DNA of 64,000 bases from Actinoplanes sandaracinus (GCF_030009775.1 NZ_JASCTH010000002.1:248001-312000), one strand, 5' to 3'. Shown: positions 40,102 through 48,545, numbered from the stretch's first letter. Notes: generated from the sequence alone by a model not told the origin. Translations and numbers: made by a program.

Positions 40102-40139
40102 TCGTCGCCGTCCGGGCGCGGGGGGAGCATCATTGCGAC

Positions 40140-40496
40140 ATGGTCCGGTTGTTCATCCTTCTGGCAGCGGCAGCCCTCGTGCTGCTGATCCTGGCTCTCA
40201 TCAGCGGTTTGTCGGCGGAGCGGCTCCGCAACGCGCCCCGCGCGGTGTGGATCCTGCTCATCGTGCTGCTCCCGATCGCCGGACCGATCGCCTATCTCCT
40301 CTGGGGCCGACCGGTCAGCCGCCGCCCGCCCCGGCGGCCATCCTCGCCCGACGACGACCCCGAGTTCCTCCGGTCGGTGGACAGCTCGATGAAAAACCCG
40401 ACGGCCGGCTCGACGGACCGTGACCAGGCCCGCCGTGACCGGGAACTGCTCGCCGACCTGGAACGCGAACTCCACCAGGACGACGAGAAGCCCTAA
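40140..40496 (+). CDS. PLDc_N domain small membrane protein
   Basis: 118 residues. Two helices (residues 3-23 and 36-56), the second ending in the PLDc_N pattern GPIAYLLWGRP, as found at the N-terminus of cardiolipin synthases and in many stand-alone actinomycete proteins. The C-terminal half is charged and lacks any HKD catalytic motif, so it is not a phospholipase. GGGGGGAG lies about 13 nt upstream. It ends 4 bp inside the convergent IlvG-like gene. Confidence 0.85.
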   Translation: MVRLFILLAAAALVLLILALISGLSAERLRNAPRAVWILLIVLLPIAGPIAYLLWGRPVSRRPPRRPSSPDDDPEFLRSVDSSMKNPTAGSTDRDQARRDRELLADLERELHQDDEKP

Positions 40497-42115
40497 GCCA
40501 GGCTGGTGCTGCGGGGATAGGCGTCGGCCGGGTCGGTCAGCACGTTCACGAGGTAGGGCACGCCCGCGTCGAAAGCGCGCCGCAGCGCCGGGCCGATCTC
40601 GCCCGGCTTCTCCACGGTCTCACCGGCGCCGCCGAGCGCCCGGACCACCTCGTCGTAACGCAGGCCCGGCTGCAGGTCGGCGGCGACGTCGTAGCCGTAC
40701 ATCGCCCGCATCGGATGTTTCTCCAGCCCCCAGATGCCGTTGTTGCCGACCACGATCACCACGGGCAGGCCCTGCCGGACCAGTGACTCGGCGTCCATCA
40801 GCGAGAACCCGGCGGCGCCGTCGCCCAGCAGCACACAGACCTGCCGGCCGGGGTGGGTGACCCGGGCGCCCATGGCGTAACCGAGGCCGGTGCCGAGACA
40901 TCCGTACGGGCCCGGGTCGAGCCAGGTGCCGGGCCGGGCGGGCTCCAGGAACCGGCCGGCGTAGGAGACGAAGTCGCCGCCGTCACCGATCGTCACCGCG
41001 TCCGCGTCGAGCACGCGTCGCAGTTCGCCGTAGACGCGAGCGGGTCTGATCGGATCGGTCTCCGCCGCCATCGCGGAGACGTCGCGGGCTCTCGCGGCCT
41101 CCTCGGCCGCCCGCAGCGACGCGATCCAGTCCTCGTGAGCGGCTCGCGGGCCGGCCCAGCCGGCGATCGCGGTGAGGGTCCGCCGCAGGTCGCCGGCCGG
41201 TGAGACGGCCGGGCTGACGTGCGTGGCCCGCTGCGACACGGCGTCCACCACGTGCACCACGGTGGCCTCGCCGAAGTCGCCGAACCCGAGGCGGAAGTCG
41301 AGTGGCGTGCCGATCACGGCGATCACGTCGGCGCCGGCGAACGCGTGCCGCCGGGTGCGGGAGAACGCCAGCGGGTGACCCGGCGGCAGCGCGCCCCGGC
41401 CCATCCCGTTGGTGAAGACCGGCAACCGCAGCTCCTCGGCGGCGGCCCGGAGTTCCGCGACCGCGTCCGCGGCCCAGACGTCCGAGCCGGCCACGACGAC
41501 CGGGCGGGCCGCTGCGGCGAGCAGGCCGGCGGCCTTGGCCACCTCGTCCGGGTCGGCCTCCTCGACCGTGCCGGCGGGCGCCTCGGGAACCGCGGCCCCG
41601 GCCGTGCCGAACAGCACCTCCAGCGGCAGGTCCAGGAAGACCGGGCCGCGGTGCGGAGTGAGCGCGGCGGTCAGGGCGGCGCCGATCTCCCCCGGGATCG
41701 AGGCGGTAGCGGTGACCGTGGCCGCGTACTTCGTGATCGGGGCGACCAGCGGCACGTGATCGAACTCCTGGAGGCTGCCGGAACCCCAGCGGAAGCTCGG
41801 GGCCCGGCCGCCCAGGACCAGGACCGGGGAGGCGTTGAAGTGCGCGCTGGTCAGGCCGGAGATGCCGTTGGTCACACCCGGGCCGGCGGTGAGGACGGCC
41901 AGGCCGGGGCGCCGCCGCAGCTTGGCGACGGCCTCGGCGGCGAAGACGGCGGACTGTTCATGGCGTACGTCGTACAGGCCGAACCCGGACTCGTGCGCGG
42001 CCGTGTAGAGCGGGAAGACGTGCCCACCGGAGAGGGTGAACATCTCGGTGACCCCGAACGCCCGCAGGGCCGCCAGCGCCAGCTCGCCGCCGTGCCCCTC
42101 GATCGAACCCGTCAC
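40493..42115 (-). CDS. ThDP-dependent acetolactate synthase-like enzyme (IlvG-like)
   Basis: 540 residues with the same fold as IlvB: pyrimidine domain with catalytic glutamate in VRHEQSAVFAAEAVAKL, central domain, and diphosphate domain with LLGDGAAGFSLMDAESL and VVGNN. It is shorter than IlvB and diverged, close in pattern to the mycobacterial IlvG group, whose reaction is unproven. The regulatory-subunit contacts and the VRQWQ segment of IlvB are absent. GTG start with AGGAGG 5 nt upstream. It follows the Hsp70-like gene by 15 nt, so the two are probably cotranscribed. Confidence 0.85.
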   Translation of the reverse strand: MTGSIEGHGGELALAALRAFGVTEMFTLSGGHVFPLYTAAHESGFGLYDVRHEQSAVFAAEAVAKLRRRPGLAVLTAGPGVTNGISGLTSAHFNASPVLVLGGRAPSFRWGSGSLQEFDHVPLVAPITKYAATVTATASIPGEIGAALTAALTPHRGPVFLDLPLEVLFGTAGAAVPEAPAGTVEEADPDEVAKAAGLLAAAARPVVVAGSDVWAADAVAELRAAAEELRLPVFTNGMGRGALPPGHPLAFSRTRRHAFAGADVIAVIGTPLDFRLGFGDFGEATVVHVVDAVSQRATHVSPAVSPAGDLRRTLTAIAGWAGPRAAHEDWIASLRAAEEAARARDVSAMAAETDPIRPARVYGELRRVLDADAVTIGDGGDFVSYAGRFLEPARPGTWLDPGPYGCLGTGLGYAMGARVTHPGRQVCVLLGDGAAGFSLMDAESLVRQGLPVVIVVGNNGIWGLEKHPMRAMYGYDVAADLQPGLRYDEVVRALGGAGETVEKPGEIGPALRRAFDAGVPYLVNVLTDPADAYPRSTSLA

Positions 42116-42130
42116 CGCCGCCTCCTGTCG

Positions 42131-44365
42131 TCAGAGCCCCAGCAGATCCCGCAGGTCTCTGAGGACGTCGATCGCATCCTGCTCGAACGACGATTCGCTG
42201 CCGTAGCCGTACGCGAGGATCAGCGCCACGACCGGCACGGTCACCATCACCATCAGGCTGACCAGGACCTGGAGCAGGCGGCGCAGCCGGCGGCGGGGCC
42301 GGCGGACCCGGGCCGGTTCCGGCGTGGGCTGCTGCTGCGGCACGGTCGCCATCACGCGCGGCGGGGACACCGGGCGGGCGGAGCCCACCGCGGGCGATAT
42401 CGGCCGGGCATGCACCACCACCGGCTGCTGGCTCCGCTTCGGGCGCGCCGCGGGTCCCGGCTGACGAGGGGGTACGGGCGTCCGGTTCGGGTATTCGGGC
42501 GGACTGGTCGCGACCGTCGCGTCCGGGTCGGGTCGCCAGGTGACCGAGGCCGCGTGCGGCCACGGGTCGACCGGCGGGCGCAGGTGCGGCGGGGCGTCGG
42601 TGGCCGGTGGCTGCGGCCGGCTCGGGCCGGGGCCCCTTCCCTGATGCTGGTTCTGGCGCGGCGGGCCGTCCGGCCGCGGCGGCACGTTGTCGGGGCGGGA
42701 CGGCCGTTTCGGCAGTGGGCCGGCGGCCGCGGGGGCTGCCTGCGCCGCCTCGGGCTCAGGGCCGCCGGTGGCCGCGGCCACCGGCGTGTCCGCGGAGTCC
42801 CCGGCGACGGCGGTGTCGCCGGTGGGCGGGCGGTCCGCTTCCGGGCCCTGCGCCGACGGGATCGCCGGCACCGGGGTGGTCGCGGGCAGCGGCGCCGGGC
42901 GGTCCACCACAGCGGTGGCCCCGTCCGGCGCGGCGGGCGCGGCCACGACGGTCGCCCCGTCGTCCAGCCGCGGCCGGGGAGCGACGACGGTGGGCCGGTC
43001 GTCCTCCACCCGGGGCTTGGCGGCGAGCACGGTGGGCCGGTCGTCCTCGACCAGCGGCTTGGCCGCGAGCACCGTCGGCCGGTCGTCCTCCACACGCGGC
43101 TTCGCCGCGAGCACCGTCGGCCGGTCGTCCTCCACACGCGGCTTCGCCGCGAGCACCGTCGGCCGGTCGTCCTCCACACGCGGCTTCGCCGCGAGCACCG
43201 TCGGCCGGTCGTCCTCGATGACGCTGGCCGGCAGGTACTTCGACGGCAGGCGCAGTTCCTCGGTCGGGCCGGGCGCGGCCGGCTCGCTGCTCAGCAGGGC
43301 CGCGCCGGCCATGATGCTGCCCTCGGCGACGACCAGCTCGGGCTGCTCGATCACCACCGGCGGGTCGCCCAGTGCGCGGTGCAGCAGCGTCGCCACCAGA
43401 GGGATCCGGCTGGCGCCGCCGACCAGGAAGACGCCGGCGAGCCGGCCCTCGGGCAGATCAGCCCAGCGCAGGAGATTTTGCGTGATCTGAACGGTCTGCT
43501 CCAGCACCGGCCGGGCCACCGTCTCCAGTTCCTCGCGGGTGAGGTGCGCCTCCACGTCGAGCAGCGGCACCACGAAGTCGGCCGACTGGGCGCGGGACAG
43601 CCGCTCCTTCGCGATCCGCACGTCGTCCCACAGCTGGCGTCGGGCGCGGCGCTCCTCGACGGTGGCCGGTTCCATCAGCCGGGCCCAGTCGTCGGTGTGC
43701 AGGTGCTCGACGATCGCGGCGTCCACGTCGAGGCCGCCGAGGTCGTCGCGGCCGTCGACGGCCAGCACCTCGAAACCGGTCGCGTGGCGCGCGACGACAC
43801 TGGTGTCGAAGGTGCCGGCGCCGAAGTCGTGCACCATGACGACGGAACCGATCGGCACGTCACGGCCGAGCACCTCGGCGAAGTAGGTGGCCGCGGCGAC
43901 CGGCTCGGCGACCAGGCGGGCGCCTTCCAGACCGGCCCGTGCGGCGGCCTCGGCCAGCAGGGTCCGGCGGGCGGCGCCCCAGGTGGCCGGGCAGGTGAGC
44001 GTGACCTCGGGCCGGTACGGCCCGACGGCCCGGTGCCACTCCTCGGCGACCCGGGCCAGGACGGCCGCGATCAGCTCGACGGTCTCGAACTCGCGCTCAC
44101 CGAGCAGCACCAGGTCGTCGTCGACACGCCGTTTCGGATTGGGCTCGAAACGGGCCGGGTCGATGCGGGCGCTGTGCACGGCGTCGCGGCCGACGAGCAG
44201 GTTGCCCGAGGAGTCGGCGAAGACGGCCGACGGCAGCAGCGGGGAGCCGTCGACCAGGATCGGCCGGGCACGACCGTCAGGCCATCGCGCGACGGCGACG
44301 GTGTTGGAGGTGCCGAAGTCGACGCCGAGGGCGTACCGCTTCGGACCACCCTGGTCGATGGGCAT
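42131..44365 (-). CDS. Hsp70-like ATPase with tandem repeats and C-terminal membrane anchor
   Basis: 744 residues. Residues 10-370 are an Hsp70/actin-type ATPase (GVDFGTSNTVAVARW, LTCPATWGAARRTLL, VHDFGAGTFDTSVV, VFLVGGASRIPLVATLL). No peptide-binding domain follows. Instead there are six 14-residue repeats with core EDDRPTVLAAKP (about residues 383-466), then a Pro/Arg-rich linker of about 230 residues, a single transmembrane helix (LLQVLVSLMVMVTVPVVALI) and a short tail with four acidic residues. So the ATPase is cytoplasmic and tethered to the membrane. Actinomycete proteins of this layout exist but their role is unknown. The Thr in each acidic repeat could be a kinase site (inference). 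Confidence 0.85.
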   Translation of the reverse strand: MPIDQGGPKRYALGVDFGTSNTVAVARWPDGRARPILVDGSPLLPSAVFADSSGNLLVGRDAVHSARIDPARFEPNPKRRVDDDLVLLGEREFETVELIAAVLARVAEEWHRAVGPYRPEVTLTCPATWGAARRTLLAEAAARAGLEGARLVAEPVAAATYFAEVLGRDVPIGSVVMVHDFGAGTFDTSVVARHATGFEVLAVDGRDDLGGLDVDAAIVEHLHTDDWARLMEPATVEERRARRQLWDDVRIAKERLSRAQSADFVVPLLDVEAHLTREELETVARPVLEQTVQITQNLLRWADLPEGRLAGVFLVGGASRIPLVATLLHRALGDPPVVIEQPELVVAEGSIMAGAALLSSEPAAPGPTEELRLPSKYLPASVIEDDRPTVLAAKPRVEDDRPTVLAAKPRVEDDRPTVLAAKPRVEDDRPTVLAAKPLVEDDRPTVLAAKPRVEDDRPTVVAPRPRLDDGATVVAAPAAPDGATAVVDRPAPLPATTPVPAIPSAQGPEADRPPTGDTAVAGDSADTPVAAATGGPEPEAAQAAPAAAGPLPKRPSRPDNVPPRPDGPPRQNQHQGRGPGPSRPQPPATDAPPHLRPPVDPWPHAASVTWRPDPDATVATSPPEYPNRTPVPPRQPGPAARPKRSQQPVVVHARPISPAVGSARPVSPPRVMATVPQQQPTPEPARVRRPRRRLRRLLQVLVSLMVMVTVPVVALILAYGYGSESSFEQDAIDVLRDLRDLLGL
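42968..43219 (-). repeat. 42-bp coding repeat, six copies, in the Hsp70-like gene
   Basis: The segment GGCCGGTCGTCCTC recurs at 42993, 43035, 43077, 43119, 43161 and 43203, exactly every 42 bp. Three central copies are nearly identical in DNA, which implies recent expansion. Confidence 0.92.
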
Positions 44366-44407
44366 GCCCGCAGTCTAGGCAATGACGGCCTGCATCCGGT
44401 CGATCCA

Positions 44408-44596
44408 CTACCCGCCCGTGCACTTCGGCGTCCGCTTCTCGACGAACGCGGTAGTCCCTTCGAGCCGATCGTCGGTCGCGAAAAGGCCCGCGAACAGGTG
44501 AGACTCCAGCGCCAGGCCGGTTGCCGGATCACCGGACACGCCTTCATCGACGGCCGACCCGGCGGCCCGCAGAGCCGGGCCGGGCTTCCCTCTCAT
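44408..44596 (-). pseudogene. Remnant of an enoyl-CoA hydratase (C-terminus only)
   Basis: The frame encodes about 60 residues matching the end of crotonase-family enoyl-CoA hydratases: ALRAAGSAVDEG, then TGLALESHLFAGLFATDDRL, EGTTAFVEKRTPKCTGG and a stop in the expected place. No catalytic core is present. An in-frame stop lies 12-15 nt upstream of the ATG, and the next gene begins at 44659. The usual length is about 260 residues, so roughly three quarters is gone. I read it as a decayed gene, not a functional small protein. Confidence 0.75.
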
Positions 44597-44658
44597 TCCG
44601 TTTGGCAGTCAGCCGGCGACGGGTACCGGATAGATTGGGTGCCCTGGGAAGGAAGCAG

Positions 44659-45120
44659 ATGACCACCTATTACCGGGATCCGGAAGTGCTGATCACTTCG
44701 GCTGGCGTCAGGATGAACGGCCGCGAGTTCCGGCTGCCCGAGCTGCTACAGGTCTGGTACACGAAAGGCACCCGCTCCTGGGGCGTCATCGCCCGGCGCG
44801 GCGCCCTCGGCCTGGCCATTCTCCTGCCGCTGCTGGCCGGCGGGTTCGCCGTGCTGGTGGCCCTGACGATGGACGCCGCGATCGGCACCACCCTGGCCAT
44901 GGTCATCGGAGGCATCCTGCTCGGCCTGGCTGTCATGCCGGTCGCCGACCTGCTGCTGGAGCGCGTCGACCGGTCGTACGACCGGGGCAGCCGCAACCTG
45001 GAGATCTGGGGCCGGATCCGCGACGGCGAGGTGCTGCTGATGCGCACTGACGACGCGCAGCGGTTCGGCCGCGTCTACCGCGCTCTGACGCGGGCCCTCG
45101 AGCCGGCGGCGCGCCGGTGA
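44659..45120 (+). CDS. Small membrane protein, DUF6232-like
   Basis: 153 residues from ATG 44659 with GGAAGGA upstream; the longer frame reads back through the hydratase remnant and is rejected. The N-terminus TYYRDPEVLITSAGVRMNGR has the family look, with a short cytoplasmic beta-rich part. Two helices follow (residues 52-76 and 78-100), then a basic cytoplasmic tail. Function unknown. Its stop overlaps the start of the DoxX-like gene by 4 bp (GTGA). Confidence 0.8.
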   Translation: MTTYYRDPEVLITSAGVRMNGREFRLPELLQVWYTKGTRSWGVIARRGALGLAILLPLLAGGFAVLVALTMDAAIGTTLAMVIGGILLGLAVMPVADLLLERVDRSYDRGSRNLEIWGRIRDGEVLLMRTDDAQRFGRVYRALTRALEPAARR

Positions 45121-45470
45121 AACGGGACGCCGCGGGCCTCGCCACACTGCTGGCCACCACCGGGGTGCTGCACTTCGTGGCGCCGAAACCGTTCGACGGC
45201 ATCGTGCCCCGCGGCCTGCCCGGGTCGCCGCGCACCTGGACGTACCTCAGCGGCGTCGCCGAACTGGCGGTGGCCGCCGCCGTCGCACACCCGCGGACCC
45301 GCCGCGCCGGAGGGCTGGCCGCGGCCGCGCTGTTCGTCGCGGTCTTCCCGGCGAACGTCAAGATGGCGGTGGACTGGCGGCACGCCCCACCGGCCCGGCG
45401 GGCGATCGCCTGGGGACGGCTGCCGTTGCAGGCGCCGCTGATCGCGTGGGCGCTGCGGGTGGCCCGCTGA
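45117..45470 (+). CDS. DoxX-like small membrane protein
   Basis: 117 residues, four hydrophobic segments, starting at GTG 45117 coupled to the upstream gene. The pattern TGVLHFVAPKPFDGIVPRGL and the SGVAELAVAA helix are typical of DoxX/DUF4267-type membrane proteins. No catalytic role is established. The segment around its stop codon (45466-45484) is repeated at 45500-45518 with 17 of 19 matches. Confidence 0.82.
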   Translation: MKRDAAGLATLLATTGVLHFVAPKPFDGIVPRGLPGSPRTWTYLSGVAELAVAAAVAHPRTRRAGGLAAAALFVAVFPANVKMAVDWRHAPPARRAIAWGRLPLQAPLIAWALRVAR

Positions 45471-45518
45471 CTTCGGGCCTACCCGGCCGCGGGTGATGTG
45501 CTGACTCCCGGCCTACCC
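45466..45518. repeat. Imperfect 19-bp duplication across the stop of the DoxX-like gene
   Basis: GCTGACTTCGGGCCTACCC at 45466-45484 and GCTGACTCCCGGCCTACCC at 45500-45518. The first contains the stop codon. Confidence 0.7.
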
Positions 45519-45534
45519 CCGGTGTGGCCGGCCT

Positions 45535-45553
45535 GGTGTGCGCCGCGCACACC
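45535..45553. terminator. Hairpin between convergent genes
   Basis: GGTGTGCG pairs with CGCACACC over a 3-nt loop, between the DoxX-like gene and rbsK. No T-run. Confidence 0.45.
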
Positions 45554-45583
45554 GGGTTCACCCGGTCTGGGTTCACCCGGTCT
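45554..45583. repeat. 15-bp perfect tandem duplication across the rbsK stop codon
   Basis: GGGTTCACCCGGTCT twice in tandem. The second copy contains the rbsK stop (complement of 45573-45575), and the first gives an in-frame backup stop 15 nt downstream. Confidence 0.88.
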
Positions 45584-46469
45584 GGTGGTAAAGGGCGTCG
45601 ATGTCAGCGCGCGCCGGGAGGGCGTTGCTGGCGCCGACACGACGGACGCAGGCGGCCCCGGCGGCGTTGGCCCAGCGCACCGCGTCGACCAGGTCGCGGC
45701 CCTCGCCCCAGGCCACGGCCAGCGCGCCGGTGAAGGCGTCGCCCGCCGCGGTGGTGTCGGTGACCTTCACCCGGTAAGCGGGCACGTGCACGTCGGCGCC
45801 GTCGCGGTCGGCGTATCGGGAGCCGTTGCCGCTGAGCGTGAGCACCACCCGCGGCACGAGCGCCAGCAGCGCGTGCACGTCCGGGTCGGGGCCGCCGGTG
45901 ATGGCCCGCGCCTCGGTCTCGTTGACCACGAGCAGGTCCACCTCGTCGAGCAGGCCCGCGGGCAGCGCCTGGGCGGGCGCCGCGTTCAGGATCGTCCGGG
46001 TCCCGGCGGCCCGGCCGGCACGCAGCGCGGCAAGCACCGTGGCCATCGGGATCTCCTGCTGGCAGAGCAGCACGTCGGCGGCGGCGATCGCGGCCGACTC
46101 CTGCTCGGTCAGCTCGACGAAGGTGCGGTTCGCCCCCGGGCTCACCAGGATCGAGTTCTCCCCGGCCCGGTCCACCATGATCACCGCGACGCCTGAGGAG
46201 CCGTAGCTCGTTCGTACCAGATCGACGCCGACACCGGCCGCGGCGAGCCGTGCGTGGAGGGTGACGCCGAAGGCGTCCGATCCGATGGCTCCCAGGAACG
46301 TCGTCTGCCCGCCGGCCAGCGCGGCGGCGATGGCCTGGTTGGAGCCCTTGCCGCCGGGCGTCATGACGAAGTCGTCGCCGAGCACCGTCTCCCCCGGCAG
46401 CGGCAGGCTGGGCGCCAGCCCGACCAGGTCCATGTTGGCACTGCCTGCGACGACGACCCGGGTGGCCAT
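45573..46469 (-). CDS. rbsK: Ribokinase (PfkB family)
   Basis: Phosphorylates ribose, or a related sugar, with ATP. 298 residues. N-terminal GSANMDLVGLAPSLPLPGET, the substrate motif PGGKGSNQAIAAALAG, and the C-terminal signature DTTAAGDAFTGALAVAWGEG with the catalytic aspartate. Its start shares one base with the stop of the upstream ABC ATPase (TGATG), so the two are coupled. No ribose permease is adjacent, so the true substrate could be another pentose or a nucleoside. Confidence 0.93.
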   Translation of the reverse strand: MATRVVVAGSANMDLVGLAPSLPLPGETVLGDDFVMTPGGKGSNQAIAAALAGGQTTFLGAIGSDAFGVTLHARLAAAGVGVDLVRTSYGSSGVAVIMVDRAGENSILVSPGANRTFVELTEQESAAIAAADVLLCQQEIPMATVLAALRAGRAAGTRTILNAAPAQALPAGLLDEVDLLVVNETEARAITGGPDPDVHALLALVPRVVLTLSGNGSRYADRDGADVHVPAYRVKVTDTTAAGDAFTGALAVAWGEGRDLVDAVRWANAAGAACVRRVGASNALPARADIDALYHQTG

Positions 46470-47296
46470 CAGCCCGCCCGTGCGGTGTAGCGGTCGCCGA
46501 ACCTGTCCACGATCAGCGGCAGGCCGAAGGTCTTCGTCAGGTTCTCCGCCGTCATCACCTCGCCGAGCAGGCCGGCCGCGACCGCGGTCCCCTCCCGCAG
46601 CAGCAGCGCGTGGGTGAAGCCCGGCGGGATCTCCTCGACGTGGTGGGTGACCAGCACCATCGCCGGGGCGTCCGGGTCGAGTGCGAGCTCGGTGAGGTGG
46701 CCGATCAGGGTCTCGCGGCCACCCAGGTCGAGGCCGGCGGTCGGTTCGTCGAGCAGCATCAGCTCGGGGTCGGTCATCAGCGCCCGGGCGATCTGGGCGC
46801 GCTTGCGCTCACCCTCGGACAGGGTGCCGAACTCACGGTCGGCGAACCCGGCGATGCCGAGCTGCTCCAGCAGCTCACGGGCACGGGCCTCGTCCTGCGG
46901 GTCGTAGCTCTCCCGCCAGCGGCCGACGACCGACCACGCGGCGGTCACCACCACGTCGAGCACCCGCTCGGTCGGCGGCACCTGGTCGGCGAACCGGCCG
47001 GTGGTGAGACCCACTCGGGTCCGCAGCTCGGTCACATCGGTCCGGCCCAGTTTCTCGCCCAGAACATAGGCGCTGCCCCGGGTGGGGTGCAGCCGGGCGG
47101 ACGCCAGGTTGAGCAGGGTGGTCTTGCCGGCGCCGTTCGGCCCCAGCACCACCCATCGCTCGTCCAGCTCGACCTGCCAGGACAGGTCGCGGATCAGGAA
47201 GTTCCCGCCGCGCACCACATTGACGCGGTCGAAGGCGATGACGGTGTCCTCGCCGGGCGGAATGGATACGGCAGCGTCCAGCACGCGTCCATCCAA
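46469..47296 (-). CDS. ABC transporter ATP-binding protein
   Basis: 275 residues, one nucleotide-binding domain. Walker A GPNGAGKTTLL, signature LSEGERKRAQIARAL, Walker B LMLLDEPTAGLD, switch VTHHVEEIPPGF. It belongs to the soluble ATPase type often seen without a linked permease. No membrane partner is nearby, so its transport role is unknown. It is coupled to ribokinase by a 1-bp overlap. Start is tentative, with no clear ribosome site at ATG 47294-47296. Confidence 0.9.
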   Translation of the reverse strand: MDGRVLDAAVSIPPGEDTVIAFDRVNVVRGGNFLIRDLSWQVELDERWVVLGPNGAGKTTLLNLASARLHPTRGSAYVLGEKLGRTDVTELRTRVGLTTGRFADQVPPTERVLDVVVTAAWSVVGRWRESYDPQDEARARELLEQLGIAGFADREFGTLSEGERKRAQIARALMTDPELMLLDEPTAGLDLGGRETLIGHLTELALDPDAPAMVLVTHHVEEIPPGFTHALLLREGTAVAAGLLGEVMTAENLTKTFGLPLIVDRFGDRYTARAG

Positions 47297-47366
47297 CCAT
47301 GTTCGCGCCCGGCGGCCCGACGGCGTGCCGGTGTCCCGCCCCCACGGGGTGACCCGGGCTCCGGCG

Positions 47367-48545
47367 TCAGTCCGTCGTCGAGCCGAAGACCTCGTCGCGG
47401 ACCGCGTCCAGAGCCATCCGCAGCGCGCCGTGCAGGACCGGTTCGGAGGCCACCGCGGTCACCACGACCTTGGGCGAGACCAGGGTGATCGCCGCCACCT
47501 CACGCTCCACCCGGTCGGCCAGGGCGGGGCCACCGGCCCGGCTCACCTCACCAGCCAGGACCACCAGAGGCGGATCGAGCACCGCGCAGGTGGCGGCCAC
47601 ACCGAGGGCCAGGCGGCGGGCGAGCTCGTCGAGGACGGGCTCGCCGGCGGACCCGGCCGCGACCGCGGCGCGCACCACGTCGGCCGCCTCGGCGCCGCGG
47701 AATCCGAACTGCTTGCCGATCGCCTTGACCGCGTCGGCGCCGGCGATCGCCTGGAAGGCGCCCTTCACGCCGCGCCGCGACGCGTTGTGCGGCACTTCGG
47801 CGCCGGCCACCGGCAGGTAGCCGATCTCGCCGGCCGCGCCGGTGGCGCCCTGGTGCAGGCGGCCGGCGATGACCGTGGCGAGACCGACGCCACGACCGAT
47901 CCAGACCAGTGCGAAGTCGGTCATCCCCGTGGCCGCGCCGGTGCTCGACTCGGCGACGGCGGCCAGGTTGACGTCGTTGCCGAAGAAGACCGGGATGTTG
48001 AGGTCACGGCGCAGATCGGCGAGCAGGCCACGGTGCCAGCGGGGCAGGTCGTGGGCGAACGAGATCTCGCCCGACTGCGGGTCCACCAGGCCCGGGGTGC
48101 CCAGCACGACGCGGCGCACCGAGGACATCTCGGCGCCGGCCTCACCGGCGGCCTGGACCACGGCGTTGTGCACCACGCCGACCGGGTCGTCGGTGTCCTT
48201 GGTGCTCTGCTCGACCCGGCTGATCACAGTGCCGGTGATGTCCGCGCAGGCGGCGACGACGCCGTCCGGGTTGACCTCGACCCCGATCACGTGAGCGCTG
48301 CCCGGGGTGACCGAGTAGAGCTGGGCGTTCGGGCCGCGGCCGCCGGCCTGCTCACCGACCCGCCGGACCAGGCCGCGTTCTTCGAGCCGTTCCACGAGCT
48401 GGGAGGCCGTCACCTTGCTGAGGCCGGTCATCTCGCCCAGCTGCGCCCGGGTCAGCGGACCTCGCGTGAGCAGCAGGTCCAGCGCCGCACGGTCGTTGAG
48501 GGCGCGCAGCAACCGGGGGGTTCCCGGAAGGCGGGTGGCGGCCAT
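47367..48545 (-). CDS. ROK-family transcriptional regulator
   Basis: 392 residues. An N-terminal winged helix (LTRAQLGEMTGLSKVTASQL, about residues 33-52) joins a sugar-kinase-like ROK domain with GNDVNLAAVAES and GRGVGLATVIAGRLHQGATG followed by AGEIGYLPV. The zinc motif CxCGxxGC of ROK kinases is missing, so it is probably a regulator, not a kinase. Start at ATG 48543-48545 behind AGGGGA; 27 extra codons upstream are unlike the family. Divergent from a GH3 N-acetylhexosaminidase, so control of amino-sugar recycling, as with NagC, is a fair guess. Confidence 0.9.
   Translation of the reverse strand: MAATRLPGTPRLLRALNDRAALDLLLTRGPLTRAQLGEMTGLSKVTASQLVERLEERGLVRRVGEQAGGRGPNAQLYSVTPGSAHVIGVEVNPDGVVAACADITGTVISRVEQSTKDTDDPVGVVHNAVVQAAGEAGAEMSSVRRVVLGTPGLVDPQSGEISFAHDLPRWHRGLLADLRRDLNIPVFFGNDVNLAAVAESSTGAATGMTDFALVWIGRGVGLATVIAGRLHQGATGAAGEIGYLPVAGAEVPHNASRRGVKGAFQAIAGADAVKAIGKQFGFRGAEAADVVRAAVAAGSAGEPVLDELARRLALGVAATCAVLDPPLVVLAGEVSRAGGPALADRVEREVAAITLVSPKVVVTAVASEPVLHGALRMALDAVRDEVFGSTTD

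Noticed and set aside
41219..44662. 1,147-codon rightward frame opposite the ThDP and Hsp70-like genes
   Set aside because: Runs through two recognisable genes on the other strand and mirrors their repeats; no domain of its own.
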